A DNA stretch of 64,000 bases from Gordonia heveisoli (GCF_030315745.1 NZ_JASXSH010000010.1:1-64000), one strand, 5' to 3'; counted from the stretch's first letter, positions 41,901-49,245 are shown. Numbers and translations: made by a program. Notes: a model not told the origin generated them from the sequence alone.

Positions 41901-44900
41901 TGCCGTGCTCGGAAGGCTCAGTGGTACCGAGGACGTCGTCATCGGTACACCCGTCGCCGGTCGGGGCGAACCGGGACTCGAAGATCTGGTCGGCATGTTC
42001 GTCAACACGCTGGCGCTGCGGACCGTCGTGAACGGTGCCGAATCCTTCGACAACCTGCTCGACCGGGTCAAGGACGTCGATCTGCGGGCATTCGAGAACG
42101 CCGACATTCCCTTCGAACGTGTGGTGGAGGACCTGAATCCGCAGCGTTCGACCGCCCATCACCCCCTGTTCCAGGTGGCCCTGGCCTTCCAGAACCTGTC
42201 GCGGGCCGAGGTGGAACTGCCCGGGGTGCGGGTGACCCGGGAAGTGGCCGACACCGGGATCTCACAGTTCGACCTCCAGCTGATCGTCGCCGATGAGTAC
42301 ACGAAGGACGGTGATCCGCAGGGTATCTCGGGTGTGCTGATGTTCGCCCACGACCTGTTCGACGCCGAGACCGTCGCCGGATTCGTCCGTCGCCTGATCC
42401 GGTTCCTCGAGGCCGTCGCGGACGACTCGGCCACGACCGTCGGAGACATCGAGTGGCTCGGGTCCGACGAACGTGCGGCGCTGCTGTCGGACATCGGTGG
42501 TCACCGGGCGCCCGCGCCGATGCTGTTGCCGGAGGTATTCGCCGCCGCGGTTGCCGCCAACCCCGATGGGGTCGCGGTGGCGTCACGTGAGCTGACATTG
42601 ACCTACACCGAACTCGATCAGCGCTCGAATCGGCTGGCGCGCAGCCTGATCGGATACGGTGCGGGTCCCGAACGGCGTGTCGTCGTCGCGATCGAACGGT
42701 CGGTGGAATCGGTGGTGGCCTGGTGGGCCGTCGTCAAGAGCGGTGCCGCCTATGTGCCGGTGGATCCGCACTATCCGACGGCGCGTATCGAGCAGATGGT
42801 GTCCGATTCGGGTGCGCGGCTGGGGGTCACGACTGCGGCGGCCCGACCCGCACTTCCCGACGAGATCGACTGGATCGTTGTGGACGGCCACCGCGCCGCC
42901 GAACTGCTCGCTCCCCTGAGTGTCGATCCGATCGAGGTGACCGAACGGCGCAACCCGATCCGGTCCGCCAACCCGGGCTGGGTGGTGTTCACCTCCGGGT
43001 CGACCGGTGTGCCGAAGGGGGTCGTCGTCACCCACGCCGGGATCGCCGACTACCTCGCCGGACTGCATGTCGAGCCGGACATCGGATTCGACTCGCGGGT
43101 ACTGCATTTCGCGTCGCCGTCGTTCGACGCGTCGCTGTTGGAGATTCTGCTGGCAGTGAGCGCATCCTCGGCGCTGGTGATCGCGCCGACCTCGGTGCGC
43201 GGAGGTCAGGAACTTGCCGATTTCCTGCGTGCGGAGAGTGTGACGCACGCCTTCGTCACCCCCGCCGCGCTGGCGTCGGTGGATTGCGACCGACTCGATG
43301 CCCTGCGGGTGGTGATGTCCGGTGGCGACGAGGTGTCGACCGACCTGGTGAGCCGGTGGGTGGGGGACGATCCGGCACGAGCCCGCGAGTTCCGGGTTCT
43401 CTACGGCCCGACCGAGACCACGATCGTCGCGACCGCCACCGAAGAGTTGCGGGCGGGGGAGCGGTCGACGATCGGCATGCCGCTACCGGGAATGCAGGCG
43501 CTTGTCCTCGACGATCGGCTGCAGCCGGTGCCGGTCGGGGTGGCAGGCGAACTGTATCTGGCCGGATCGGCGCTCGCCCGCGGCTATCTGAACCGACCCG
43601 GTCTGTCGTCCGCCCGGTTCGTGGCCCATCCATCCGTCGGTGGTGGGCAACGGATGTACCGCACCGGCGACGTCGTCCGGCGCAACTCGCGCGGGCTGCT
43701 GGAATTCCTCGGTCGCAACGACTTCCAGGTGAAGATCCATGGCTTCCGGGTCGAGTTGGGTGAGATCGACGCAGCGCTCACCGCGCGTCCGGACGTGGGC
43801 TACGCGGTGACGATGCCCCGTCGTGACGACGCGGCAGGGATGCGGCTGGTGTCCTACGTCGTGCCCGCACCCGGCGCGGTCGTCGCCGGGGAGAAACTGC
43901 GCGGCGAGCTCGCACAGGCGTTGCCGTCCTATATGGTCCCGGCCGCGGTGATGGTCATCGACGAGATCCCGTTGACGCCGGGTGGGAAGCTCGACCGGGC
44001 CGCGCTGCCCGCACCGGTGATCACCACCCGGGGGTTCCGGGCGCCGTCGTCACCGGTGGAGGAGATCGTCGCCGGGGTCTTCGCCGACGTGTTGGGCGTG
44101 GACGGCCGGGTGGGCGCCGACGACGACTTCTTCGATCTGGGCGGCAACAGCCTCATCGCCACGCGGGTCGCCGCCCGGCTCGGCGCGGCACTGGACGCGA
44201 CCGTGCCGGTGTCGCTGATCTTCGAGGCCTCGACGGTGGAGAAGCTGGCGATTCGGGCCGAATCACATACCGACACCGGTCGCGTCGCGCTCACCGCGCA
44301 GGCGCGGCCCGAGCACATTCCGCTGTCGTACGCGCAGCAGCGGATGTGGTTCCTCAACCGGTTCGAACCCGATTCCGCGGGCTACAGCATCCCGATCATC
44401 GTGCGGCTGTCCGGCCGGCTGGACGTCGATGCGTTGAGTAGGGCATTCGACGACGTCCTCGCACGGCACGAGGTACTCCGGACCATCTATCCCTACGCGG
44501 CAGGCCAACCCACCCAGGTGGTGTTGCCCGCGACATTCGCGCAGGTCTCGACGACGGTCATGGCGATCGCCGAATCGGAACTGGCGCGGGTGATCGCCGA
44601 ACTGGTCGACATGCCGTTCGAGGTTACGTCCGAGGTGCCGGTGCGGATTCGCCTGCTCGATCTGGGTGGCGACCAGTGGGTTCTCGCACTCGTGATGCAC
44701 CACATCTGCGGTGACGGATCGTCGCTCGGACCGCTCGCGCGGGATCTGATGGTCGCCTATTCCGCGCGCACCCAGGGGGTCGAACCGGGCTGGTCGCCGC
44801 TGGCCGTGCAATACGCGGACTATGCGATCTGGCAGCATTCGGTCCTCGGTGACGCCGCCGACGCCGAGTCGGTGCTGCGCGCCCAGATCGACTATTGGAC

Positions 44901-47900
44901 AGCGCAGTTGGCCGACAGTCCGGCCGTGCTCGAACTGCCCACCGATCGGCCGCGACCCGTCGAACAGACCTACGCCGGTGCCAGTGTTCCGCTGACGATC
45001 GACGCAGACCTCCACGCCGGCCTCGAACAGGTTGCGCGAGCCCACAACACGACGCTCTTCATGGTCTTCCATGCCGCGGTCGCTGCGGTGCTGGCTCGGT
45101 TGGCTGCCACCGACGATGTGGCGGTAGGTACCCCATATGCGGGCCGCGGGGAGGCCGCGCTCGACGACCTGATCGGTATGTTCGTCAACACCCTTGTCCT
45201 GCGAACCCGGCTGCGCGACGATATGTCGTTGCGTGAGTTGATCGATGTGGTGCGGGAGACGGACCTGTCGGCGTTCGGACACGCCGACGTTCCCTTCGAA
45301 CGGCTTGTTCAAGAGCTGAACCCGGTCCGCTCCAATGCGCACAACCCGCTGTTCCAGGTGATGCTGGTCTTCCAGAATCTTGCCACCGCCGATCTCGAAC
45401 TTCCCGACCTGTCCGTGTCGGCGGTCGAGCCGGAAACCGGGATGTCGCTGTTCGATCTGCAGCTGACGGTGTCGGACACCTACGACGAGGTCGGCACACC
45501 AGCGGGGATCACCGGTGGGGTCACCTATGCCACCGGACTCTTCGACGAATCGACCGTCACCAGCTTCGTCGATCGGCTCCGGCGCATGATGGTGGCGCTG
45601 GTGGATGACGTAGACCAGCCGGTGTACGACGTGGATCTGCTCGATACGGGTGAACGGGATCGTCTTGCCCGGCAGCAGGCAGGGGTCAGGCAGGAGATCG
45701 CGGCGGCCGAGACCTTGCCCGCGGTGTTCGTACGTGCCGTCGAGCAGTATGCGGGCAATCCCGCGGTGACCGTCGGAGACGTGTCGTTCACCTTCGCCGA
45801 GTTCGCGTCGCGGGTCCATCGCCTGGCGCGCTGGCTGATCGAGCAGGGGGTTGGCCCGGACACCCTGGTGGGGCTGCGGATGCGCCGATCGGCCGACCAA
45901 CTCACCGCGATGTATGCGGTGCACGCGGCCGGTGGCGGCTATGTCCCGGTCGACCCCGACCATCCGGCCGACCGGATCGAGTACATGCTCGACTGTGCGC
46001 GGCCGGTCGTCGTCCTGACCTCTCTCGATTCGATCGATCTGTCCGGATACGACGACGCTCCCATCGCCGATACGGACCGACTGGGAACGCTGACGCCGGA
46101 CAACGTCGCCTATGTGCTGTTCACCTCCGGATCCACCGGTGTGCCGAAGGGCGTGGCGATCTCGCACCGGGCGGTGGTGAATCAGGTGCGGTGGATCGCC
46201 GATGCGTATGCCCTGGACGCCGCCGACGTCGTGTTGTACAAGACCCCGGCCACCTTCGACGTGTCGGTGTGGGAGATCTTCGCGACGCTCGCGGTCGGTG
46301 CGCGGCTGGTGGTCGCCCGCCCGGACGGCCACACCGATCCGCGCTACCTCGCCGACATCATGGCGGCCGAGCAGATCACGATGACGTCCTTCGTGCCGTC
46401 GATGCTGGCGGTGTTCGCCGACTCCGCGGTGCGGGGGCCGGTGGAGTCGTTGCGGGCGCTGCTGGTCGCGGGGGAGGCGTTCGGTGCTGAGGTCGTGGAC
46501 GCGGCGCGCGCCGTGCTGCCCGGGGTGGCTCTACACAACTTGTACGGGCCGACTGAGTTCACGGTGCACGCGACGGCCCATGCGGTCACCGCGGGCGACG
46601 TCGGGGCGGTGCCCATGGGGCAGCCGGTGTGGAACGCACGGGCCTATGTCCTGGACTCCCGGCTGCGGCCGGTGCCGTGCGGGGTGGCCGGCGACCTGTA
46701 TCTGTCGGGGGCACAGGTCGCGCGCGGCTACCACGGCCGGTCCGGACTGAGCGCCGAACGGTTCGTCGCCGACCCATTCGTCACCGGCGAACGGATGTAC
46801 CGTACCGGCGACCGGGTGCGGCGCGACGTCGACGGCGAGCTGGAGTATCTGGGGCGCACCGACTTCCAGGTGAAGCTGCGCGGCCTGCGTATCGAACTCG
46901 GCGAGATCGAAGCGGTATTCGCCCGGCATGACAGTGTCTCGCGGGCGGTCGCTGCGGTGGTCGACGGTGAAACAGGGGAGTATCTCGTCGTCTACCTGGT
47001 GCCGGCCACCGGCGCCGACGTCGACACCGACGCGGTGGCATCCTTCGCGGCGACGGGATTGCCCGGGTACATGATGCCGACCGCCATACTCGTCGTCGAC
47101 TCGCTACCGCTGACCGCGTCGGGGAAGCTCGACCGGAAACGGTTGCCGCGTCCCACGCTGACCGCCGGGGAGTACCGCGAACCGGAGTCCTGGCTCGAGG
47201 GGGAGATTGCGCACACCTTCGAGCACGTCCTCGGGCTGCCCCGGGTGGGCGCCGACGACGACTTCTATTCGCTCGGCGGCAATTCGTTGCGATCGGTGCA
47301 GGTGGTCAGTGAACTGCGCGACGTCCTGCATGTGGAGGTGCCGGTGCGCTGGATGTTGTCCGATCCCAGCCCCGCCGACCTCGCCAAGCGCATCGAATCA
47401 GGTATGCACGACGGATTCGGTGACACCGAGCCGGGTGCACTGGGACTCGATGTCGTGCTACCGATCCGAACAGGTGGCGACCGAGCACCACTGTTCTGCA
47501 TTCATCCGGCGTCTGGCCTCGCATGGTGCTATCACCCGCTCGACCAGCACCTATCCGCAGATCGGCCCATCTACGGCATCCAGGCACCGCAGATCGGCGG
47601 CGAGATGCCCGGTCCGACGACCGTCCCGGCGATCGCCCGGCGCTACTACGAAGAGATCCGGGCAGTGCAGCCGACCGGCCCCTATCACCTGTTGGGGTGG
47701 TCGTTGGGTGGGGTCATCGCGCATGCCGTCGCGGCGCAGATGCGGGCCGACGGGGAGGAGGTGGCTCTGCTGGCCATGCTCGACGCGGAGGCCGACGGCG
47801 TCGACGTGTTGGAGGCCGTCGCCGTCACCGCAGGAGAACTGGTCAGCAACCTCGGACCGATCCTCGGCATCGACTTCGTCGGGGCCGAGGCGACCGCGGA

Positions 47901-48216
47901 GCAGGCCGCCGCGCAGATCGCCGATCACCTGGGTGGCGGTCTGAACATCGACGCTGCCACCATCCAACGGCTCACCGACGCCTACAACCTCATGATCCAG
48001 GCGGTGGGCGAATGGCGGCCGCCGGTCGTCGACACCGACGTGCAGTTTTTCACCGCGGCGCGTGACCGGCGAGCCGACGCCGCCGGACACGAGGGCTGGA
48101 GCCGCTACGTGAGCGGCGATATCCACAACATCGAGGTGGACGCCGCTCACCTGGAGATGACCGGTATCGCGGCGATCTCGCAAATCGCCGGGACGCTCAA
48201 CCAGATTCTGGGATGA
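29962..48216 (+). CDS. Five-module non-ribosomal peptide synthetase with thioesterase
   Basis: A 6084-residue NRPS with order C1-A1-PCP1-E1 / C2-A2-PCP2 / C3-A3-PCP3 / C4-A4-PCP4 / C5-A5-PCP5-TE. All C domains keep HHxxxDG and all A domains keep the A10 lysine (GKVDR/GKLDR). Every PCP has its pantetheine serine (1036, 2581, 3665, 4730, 5775), and the TE has GWSLGG with Ser5914. C1 resembles the starter C of EntF in its ALPISVAQYVEIDGD start and TSGPTPDLFVNIYP end, so an aryl or fatty acyl cap is expected. Only module 1 has an epimerase. Hand-read specificity codes: A1 DAEVVGEIT, A2 DASIAVHVW, A3 DAFVAALIW, A4 DALFMGLIV, A5 DVWSLALVH; A5 is Ser/Thr-like, the others are uncertain. ATG 29962 has GGAG at 29953-29956. 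No MbtH gene, exporter or tailoring enzyme adjoins it. Confidence 0.95.
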   Translation: MTISDKGLVSARMRKGLPDAAGSGRSRRPVATKVADSRHGSPGSSEPVETLPLSAAQRGIWFAQHVAGALPISVAQYVEIDGDLRTDVLEAACRRTALEFGSGHLRLIEIDGEPRQYVDKAYEPPVRTVDLRDEPDPAATAHRLMREDYSAPIDLLADALMISTVYQIGSHNYLWYLRAHHIALDGFGAVTMLGRITELYNAELRGVEAPASAASDFTAIIEQDLAYPKSSRYDNDRKFWSEHLSAAPPVVSLGGQQGKPTLHPVLVSTPLAEDTAELLGDASDGGGVTPLIVAAFAAYLARMTGSAEVLLSLPVSGRHSAILRRSGGMVANIVPLRVRVAGMGVGDLVAAVQGELLGALRRQRYRQEDIFHDMGIARDEASSFGPAVNLMMVDNEVALGDVIGRLHVLTSGPTPDLFVNIYPGAGKSSTHVDFQGNPNIYAHRELADHHRRFLRFLHDFLGAASECQVSRLPLLTDDEWAELLPPRDTSGLQTRTLPDILADSARRHRDAVAIQAGAVQLTYGELDAMSSQLARRLIAAGCGPETAVAILLRRSPASVAAAWAVAKAGASIVHVDPKYPDARIDLIIADSGAATVITLDRDRDRLSGSTAGVIVIDEDPRDGGRDGIDSGPIRDDERVRPLRADNVAYLTYTSGSTGTPKGVAVTHVGLAGLIADRCETYGLDATARVSYALSPCFDASMEQFLTCFASGGALVVVPPEVIGGDPLTRLLADEGVTHLVLTPTMLSTVDPEPLTALRVVVVGGAGCPPHVVDRWTRFARMINEYGPTEATITAAGSVLEPGAAVTVGGPIGGVSVMILDPTLQPVPKGATGEIYLAGPGLARGYANLSAQTAARFVAHPYGDPGERMYRTGDMARWVETGPAVAVELMGRTDFQVKIRGYRIEPGEIDAVLVGHTDVEQSVTVPVHNNAGSVVLASYVIPMPGRAVDHLELAGFARTCLPPHMVPAVIVALDTLPLNAFGKVDRRALPDPVFESTGTGRAPSTPREYQLAQLFSEVLGVAEVSADDSFFALGGDSILSIQLVARAKAFGLAFSTQDVFEAKTVAALSIAATDVAPDTGLSELPGGPVGSVPLSPIMHAMLERGRIDRFAQAALVELPDDIERDDLAAALDVLLGRHDILRAKLVGAQTRDSYLEVRPQGAVDVDDALVEVTLERRDADEVDEQLQAAADQLDPRAGELVRFVWMRHRGGTRPDLLWLVVHHLAMDGVSWRIMLTDLAGAWHQIRDGGDAGGAPATTSVRRWVHGLVEQAPARAAAELDRWVEVLADGEQLLGHRPLDPDRDVRATAQHVRVRIPADVTEAILTTIPARFHGSANDPLLAALAMALAQWRRRRGMTVDGERISLEGHGREEQAVPGADLTATVGWFTSRYPLRLQFRDVDVDDAFAGGPAAGRALKQIKELLRSVPDNGIGYGMARHLDDQGRAALGELREPQISVNYLGRAGDRRHTGPWAPSTEFAALTGTEDPWMALPALLDINAIAEPVPDGFEIAATWEYASLILDRADVAELAAGWVQALRALASHVRDADAGGHTPSDFPMVTTSQEEVDGWRQEYPAMVDVWPLTALQTGLLFHAIYDTGREAATVGDDGRGAAGDGYTVQAELRLGGTVNADRMRQAAQTLIDRHDSLRVAFVHTANGPRQIVLRAVPGDWTYTDLTDGLDDPGDREQKLDRLRRESAAPFDLAHPPLIRFHLVRVDTDEYLLLITNHHIVLDGWSMPVLIQELLTLFIADDAVGESATPHSYRDYLHWLQNRDHEAALAQWRRTLADLAGPSLLAGAPDRSVIAEVGEITTDLDESTSGAILDLGRTVGVTPNTAIQVAWAMMLASMTGRPDVVFGNTVSDRPPHIPGIEAMIGMFINTVPVRIELTPGETVAELLARVQAEQAAMLDHREVGLGELQRITGLPNIFDTVTVLESYPVDRSGVERTLADAGLRWIDLVAHDATPYPVSLQVTPPRPTPGATGSFQVGLRYATDRLDPAAAEGILGRFIRLLDQIVTDPGMTVASTASCGDSERTELLSVAGPAALPDRLLTDILSDTAARYPDAVALRSGDGSMTYRDLDRRADRLAGALRRRGAGPDILVALAAPRSVELVVGIWAVARAGAAFVALDPDDPADRLAELIADAGCALGVTLDSLVPSLPGTVDWLMLDDTPADVAAAGVATARPTPDNAAYLIYTSGSTGRPKAVHVTHRGLSDLVAAQAESFDVDADSMVLQVASPGFDACVSEVLLAHANGACLVVSPPEVYGGHELEELVRAAGISHAIITPSALDTMDPARLGSLQVVAVVGEATGADIVNRWSPGRRLMNHYGPTECTVWSTGADALRPGEKVTIGRPIRGVSALVLDVWLRPAPAGVAGELYIGGPGLARGYFGRPGITASRFIADPRSARGERLYRTGDRVRWVRGARGLELEYLGRTDQQVKIHGLRIEPGDVDAHLTAHPAVAQAATVAQPGPAGHPILVSYVVATPGQTLDVAALHTEVADTLAHYMHPTAIIELESMPLTRTGKVDRKALRARQFHADTGDGRPPETVAEQIMARLFAEVLHLDCVWADSDFFALGGDSIDSMRLVARARDAGLVITPRTVFEAKTVGALATLAGDAHPAAADSPVARPRQVASDRALRPSDFGLVELSPADVDRLAQQYPSLWDVWPLSPMQRGIHFHASFDAGVDHTGSDGYTVQSTIAFSGEIDVDRLHRAAQRLVNRHDILRVGFAETSIGPCQVVVDDVDVRFRDVDLTVDDGATGAIETRAGMLAAAEAAAGFDLSAPSLIRFTLMRLAPGVFRLLITNHHVILDGWSMPLLMGELLAHYGATDDVTPEGGAEALEPAPSYRDYLVWLGEQDAAVARSAWAHAYSDVDGPTRAARGATSTVIDAGEVGARLPADSLTRLIDVVADAGVTISSVLNAAWALGLRLLTGETDVIFGSAVSGRPAELPQVDRTLGMFLNTVPVRVQLDPAESLRDLLTRIHAAQAQMMDHHHIGLPEIHRSIGVSELFDSALAYQSFPLHQATLQQLVASAGLTVDSVTGLDATPYPLSLVVAPEPASDTAAGGLTVTLRFDRGQFLATEAHSILERFVTTLTQFAELPDTPVGATSHPDVDAVMPRAIAVSATLGEILEWSAHHESDTTAITFGDDSVSYRWLDEQSNRLARVILRRNGSRPGVLACAVPRSIEAVVAIWAAAKAGVAFVPIDPNLPPERIAFVLTDSGSTVGCTLQRSRPGLPDWTDWMILDDPELSAAIRAQSADPVTDTDRERPIRIDETAYVIYTSGSTGTPKGVLVSHRGLAGVVAAQRRILGVDSTSAVLQVASPSFDASLFELLMAHGSGGRLVVSPPDVYGGPELGDLMATEQVTHTVLTPSALATVPDGNLDTLRVLATAGESVGPELVARWAGDRTMINLYGPTESTIWATASDPLVPGAPITIGTGVGSIGAVVLDSWMRPVPDGVTGELYLVGGGLANGYVGKPATTVARFVACPFGHPGARMYRTGDLVRRGGDGRLEYLGRNDFQVKIRGTRVETGEIDAVLGARREVAFAVTVPLAGAGSAPVLVSYVVAARGVTLSGAELRAALGNTLPGYMVPAAVVVLEEIPRTATGKLDRAALPRPDFAATMYRATSTWEEAVVAAAFQRVLEVTRVGADDDFFALGGDSLSASLVAARVGADLDVRVPLRMVFETPTVAGLAAAAGGLTRGGRLPLAAAVRPDPLPLSLAQQRMWFLNRLEGRSPAYNIPVSLRLSGRLDVDALAAALDDVTERHEVLRTIYPDTDGQARQQILHARSSSLAVCHASSANVAAAVEELVREGFDVTAHVPMRVGLFEIDDRRVDDVGEYLLVLVVHHIAGDGQSMAPLARDVVTAYAARVSGVSPDWEPLSVQYADYALWQRQMLGDADDPESLMHAQLRFWRSTLAGAADLLDLPADRPRPAVASLAGGRVAVDIDPDLHGRLSEVARSRGASLFMLIHAALAAVLGRLSGTEDVVIGTPVAGRGEPGLEDLVGMFVNTLALRTVVNGAESFDNLLDRVKDVDLRAFENADIPFERVVEDLNPQRSTAHHPLFQVALAFQNLSRAEVELPGVRVTREVADTGISQFDLQLIVADEYTKDGDPQGISGVLMFAHDLFDAETVAGFVRRLIRFLEAVADDSATTVGDIEWLGSDERAALLSDIGGHRAPAPMLLPEVFAAAVAANPDGVAVASRELTLTYTELDQRSNRLARSLIGYGAGPERRVVVAIERSVESVVAWWAVVKSGAAYVPVDPHYPTARIEQMVSDSGARLGVTTAAARPALPDEIDWIVVDGHRAAELLAPLSVDPIEVTERRNPIRSANPGWVVFTSGSTGVPKGVVVTHAGIADYLAGLHVEPDIGFDSRVLHFASPSFDASLLEILLAVSASSALVIAPTSVRGGQELADFLRAESVTHAFVTPAALASVDCDRLDALRVVMSGGDEVSTDLVSRWVGDDPARAREFRVLYGPTETTIVATATEELRAGERSTIGMPLPGMQALVLDDRLQPVPVGVAGELYLAGSALARGYLNRPGLSSARFVAHPSVGGGQRMYRTGDVVRRNSRGLLEFLGRNDFQVKIHGFRVELGEIDAALTARPDVGYAVTMPRRDDAAGMRLVSYVVPAPGAVVAGEKLRGELAQALPSYMVPAAVMVIDEIPLTPGGKLDRAALPAPVITTRGFRAPSSPVEEIVAGVFADVLGVDGRVGADDDFFDLGGNSLIATRVAARLGAALDATVPVSLIFEASTVEKLAIRAESHTDTGRVALTAQARPEHIPLSYAQQRMWFLNRFEPDSAGYSIPIIVRLSGRLDVDALSRAFDDVLARHEVLRTIYPYAAGQPTQVVLPATFAQVSTTVMAIAESELARVIAELVDMPFEVTSEVPVRIRLLDLGGDQWVLALVMHHICGDGSSLGPLARDLMVAYSARTQGVEPGWSPLAVQYADYAIWQHSVLGDAADAESVLRAQIDYWTAQLADSPAVLELPTDRPRPVEQTYAGASVPLTIDADLHAGLEQVARAHNTTLFMVFHAAVAAVLARLAATDDVAVGTPYAGRGEAALDDLIGMFVNTLVLRTRLRDDMSLRELIDVVRETDLSAFGHADVPFERLVQELNPVRSNAHNPLFQVMLVFQNLATADLELPDLSVSAVEPETGMSLFDLQLTVSDTYDEVGTPAGITGGVTYATGLFDESTVTSFVDRLRRMMVALVDDVDQPVYDVDLLDTGERDRLARQQAGVRQEIAAAETLPAVFVRAVEQYAGNPAVTVGDVSFTFAEFASRVHRLARWLIEQGVGPDTLVGLRMRRSADQLTAMYAVHAAGGGYVPVDPDHPADRIEYMLDCARPVVVLTSLDSIDLSGYDDAPIADTDRLGTLTPDNVAYVLFTSGSTGVPKGVAISHRAVVNQVRWIADAYALDAADVVLYKTPATFDVSVWEIFATLAVGARLVVARPDGHTDPRYLADIMAAEQITMTSFVPSMLAVFADSAVRGPVESLRALLVAGEAFGAEVVDAARAVLPGVALHNLYGPTEFTVHATAHAVTAGDVGAVPMGQPVWNARAYVLDSRLRPVPCGVAGDLYLSGAQVARGYHGRSGLSAERFVADPFVTGERMYRTGDRVRRDVDGELEYLGRTDFQVKLRGLRIELGEIEAVFARHDSVSRAVAAVVDGETGEYLVVYLVPATGADVDTDAVASFAATGLPGYMMPTAILVVDSLPLTASGKLDRKRLPRPTLTAGEYREPESWLEGEIAHTFEHVLGLPRVGADDDFYSLGGNSLRSVQVVSELRDVLHVEVPVRWMLSDPSPADLAKRIESGMHDGFGDTEPGALGLDVVLPIRTGGDRAPLFCIHPASGLAWCYHPLDQHLSADRPIYGIQAPQIGGEMPGPTTVPAIARRYYEEIRAVQPTGPYHLLGWSLGGVIAHAVAAQMRADGEEVALLAMLDAEADGVDVLEAVAVTAGELVSNLGPILGIDFVGAEATAEQAAAQIADHLGGGLNIDAATIQRLTDAYNLMIQAVGEWRPPVVDTDVQFFTAARDRRADAAGHEGWSRYVSGDIHNIEVDAAHLEMTGIAAISQIAGTLNQILG
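30112..34650 (+). other. NRPS module 1: C(starter-like)-A-PCP-E
   Basis: C1 spans residues about 51-490 with HHIALDG at 180-186. A1 spans about 495-990 (YTSGSTGTPKG; FDASMEQ; EYGPTEATI). The Glu at the third code position is frequent in A domains for ornithine or lysine, so a basic residue is a tentative guess. PCP1 has GGDSILS with Ser1036. The epimerization domain (about 1090-1540) has HHLAMDGVSW (from 1221), EGHGRE, GYGMARHL and NYLGR, so residue 1 should be D. Confidence 0.85.
34660..37830 (+). other. NRPS module 2: C-A-PCP (no epimerase)
   Basis: C2 (from about residue 1570; HHIVLDG 1727-1733) follows the epimerase and starts VWPLTALQTGLLFH, as D-accepting C domains do. A2 (about 2045-2530) has YTSGSTGRPKA, with Ala in place of the usual Gly, and FDACVSE. 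PCP2 has GGDSIDS with Ser2581. It passes directly into C3 with no E domain. Confidence 0.8.
37840..41080 (+). other. NRPS module 3: C-A-PCP with D-type C domain
   Basis: C3 (HHVILDG 2808-2814) starts DVWPLSPMQRGIHFH after an ELSPADVDRLAQQYP linker, closely like C2 and unlike C4 and C5. A3 (about 3125-3615) has YTSGSTGTPKG and FDASLFE. PCP3 has GGDSLSA with Ser3665. A2 and A3 resemble each other around their FDA and PP(E/D)VYGG segments, which suggests module duplication. Confidence 0.8.
41090..44270 (+). other. NRPS module 4: C-A-PCP
   Basis: C4 is of the L-accepting type (LPLSLAQQRMWFLNRLE; HHIAGDG 3852-3858). A4 (about 4185-4680) has FTSGSTGVPKG and FDASLLE; its code suggests a hydrophobic residue at best. 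PCP4 has GGNSLIA with Ser4730. Confidence 0.8.
44280..48213 (+). other. NRPS module 5 and thioesterase: C-A-PCP-TE
   Basis: C5 is L-accepting (IPLSYAQQRMWFLNRFE; HHICGDG 4913-4919). A5 (about 5250-5725) has FTSGSTGVPKG and FDVSVWE; the code DVWSLALVH resembles those for Ser (DVWHLSLID) or Thr (DFWNIGMVH). PCP5 has GGNSLRS with Ser5775. The type I thioesterase (about 5830-6084) has FCIHPASG, GWSLGG with Ser5914, a following Asp in LDAEAD and the His of AAHLEM, so it can release the peptide as acid or macrocycle. Confidence 0.85.
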
Positions 48217-48326
48217 TCGAGATACCCACGGGCCGATCATGACTCGCGAGATCCGCATCCGATCCGAACAATCGAAAGAAAGTCGCACCAACGCAACAAC
48301 ACTATCGAGCAACAGTGAGGAAACCC

Positions 48327-49217
48327 ATGGGCCGCCACCGTCTTTCGTCTTCTGACCACAACCACCCTGTGCGCCGTCCGGCGGTGATGCTCATGGGCTG
48401 CGCGATGAGTGCAACCGTGCTCGGCGTTGCACCGGCTCTCGCCGATGCCACGCCGGCCGGTGGGTCGGGATTCATCAGTCCCGTCGCTGCCACCGCCGGT
48501 CCGCCCGGGGGTGGTGCAGCGCGGATCGAGGCGGCCGCACCGGCATGTCTTCGGTCCACCCGAGAGGGGGCCACATACGCGGTGGCGCCGACCGCCCCGG
48601 TGTCGGCGCTGATTCCATCAGCACCGACGGAGCCGGACTATGTCACGTCGATGATGGACGCTGTGCCCGGTCCGTTCGTCGGTCTGTCGCCGTCACGGCA
48701 GCGAGTCCAGGGGCAGCCCGAGGAACTGGTCCGGATCGGCAATCTCCGGCTCCATCGTCCGCGCGCGGTGTCGCCGGAGATGGCCGCCCAGATCAGCGCC
48801 GGTTCGGACGAGATGGTGCAGGGCATCTCGGATGTGCTGCAGAGCAACGGAGTTCGATCCGACCGTGCGGATACCGTCGCCGAACATGTGGTCGGTGACG
48901 CTGCGCTCGGTGCGGTGGCCGGTGGTGCGGTGGCCGCTCCGGTCGCCGCGGCGGTGGGCGCGGTGGTCGGTGGCACCATCGGATTCGTCTTCGGAATACC
49001 GTTCCTCCCTACCGGTTTGGTGGTCGGACCGCTGGTGGGAACCGCCGTGGTCGCGACTCTCGTCGCGATTCCGGCGGTGACCACCGGTGCGGTCGTCGGT
49101 GCGGTGGTCGGCGCGCAGCGAGGCTGGTCGGCTCCGAACAGGCCGTCCGCCACGCCGACCGGACGCCATGCCTCCGCACCGCATCGCGCTGCCAGCGACG
49201 CGGACGGAGCGGAATAA
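48327..49217 (+). CDS. Secreted or envelope protein of unknown function
   Basis: A 296-residue protein with an N-terminal signal peptide (hydrophobic core about residues 20-38, VMLMGCAMSATVLGVAPALA, cleavage near ALA-D). An uncharacterised middle and a very Gly/Ala/Val-rich C-terminal half (about 195-270) follow; the latter could form one or more glycine-zipper membrane hairpins. ATG 48327 is chosen because GAGG at 48317-48320 is well placed; GTG 48315 is possible. It lies 110 bases after the NRPS on the same strand, but nothing in it indicates a biosynthetic role. Confidence 0.7.
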   Translation: MGRHRLSSSDHNHPVRRPAVMLMGCAMSATVLGVAPALADATPAGGSGFISPVAATAGPPGGGAARIEAAAPACLRSTREGATYAVAPTAPVSALIPSAPTEPDYVTSMMDAVPGPFVGLSPSRQRVQGQPEELVRIGNLRLHRPRAVSPEMAAQISAGSDEMVQGISDVLQSNGVRSDRADTVAEHVVGDAALGAVAGGAVAAPVAAAVGAVVGGTIGFVFGIPFLPTGLVVGPLVGTAVVATLVAIPAVTTGAVVGAVVGAQRGWSAPNRPSATPTGRHASAPHRAASDADGAE

Positions 49218-49245
49218 CACCGGAACCGTCGGTGTTGGGCTGACC

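Noticed and set aside
29962..48216. Glycopeptidolipid or mycobactin synthetase
   Set aside because: The five-module order with one epimerase, the EntF-like starter domain and absence of salicylate, lysine-hydroxylase or methyl/glycosyl transferase genes do not fit either pathway.
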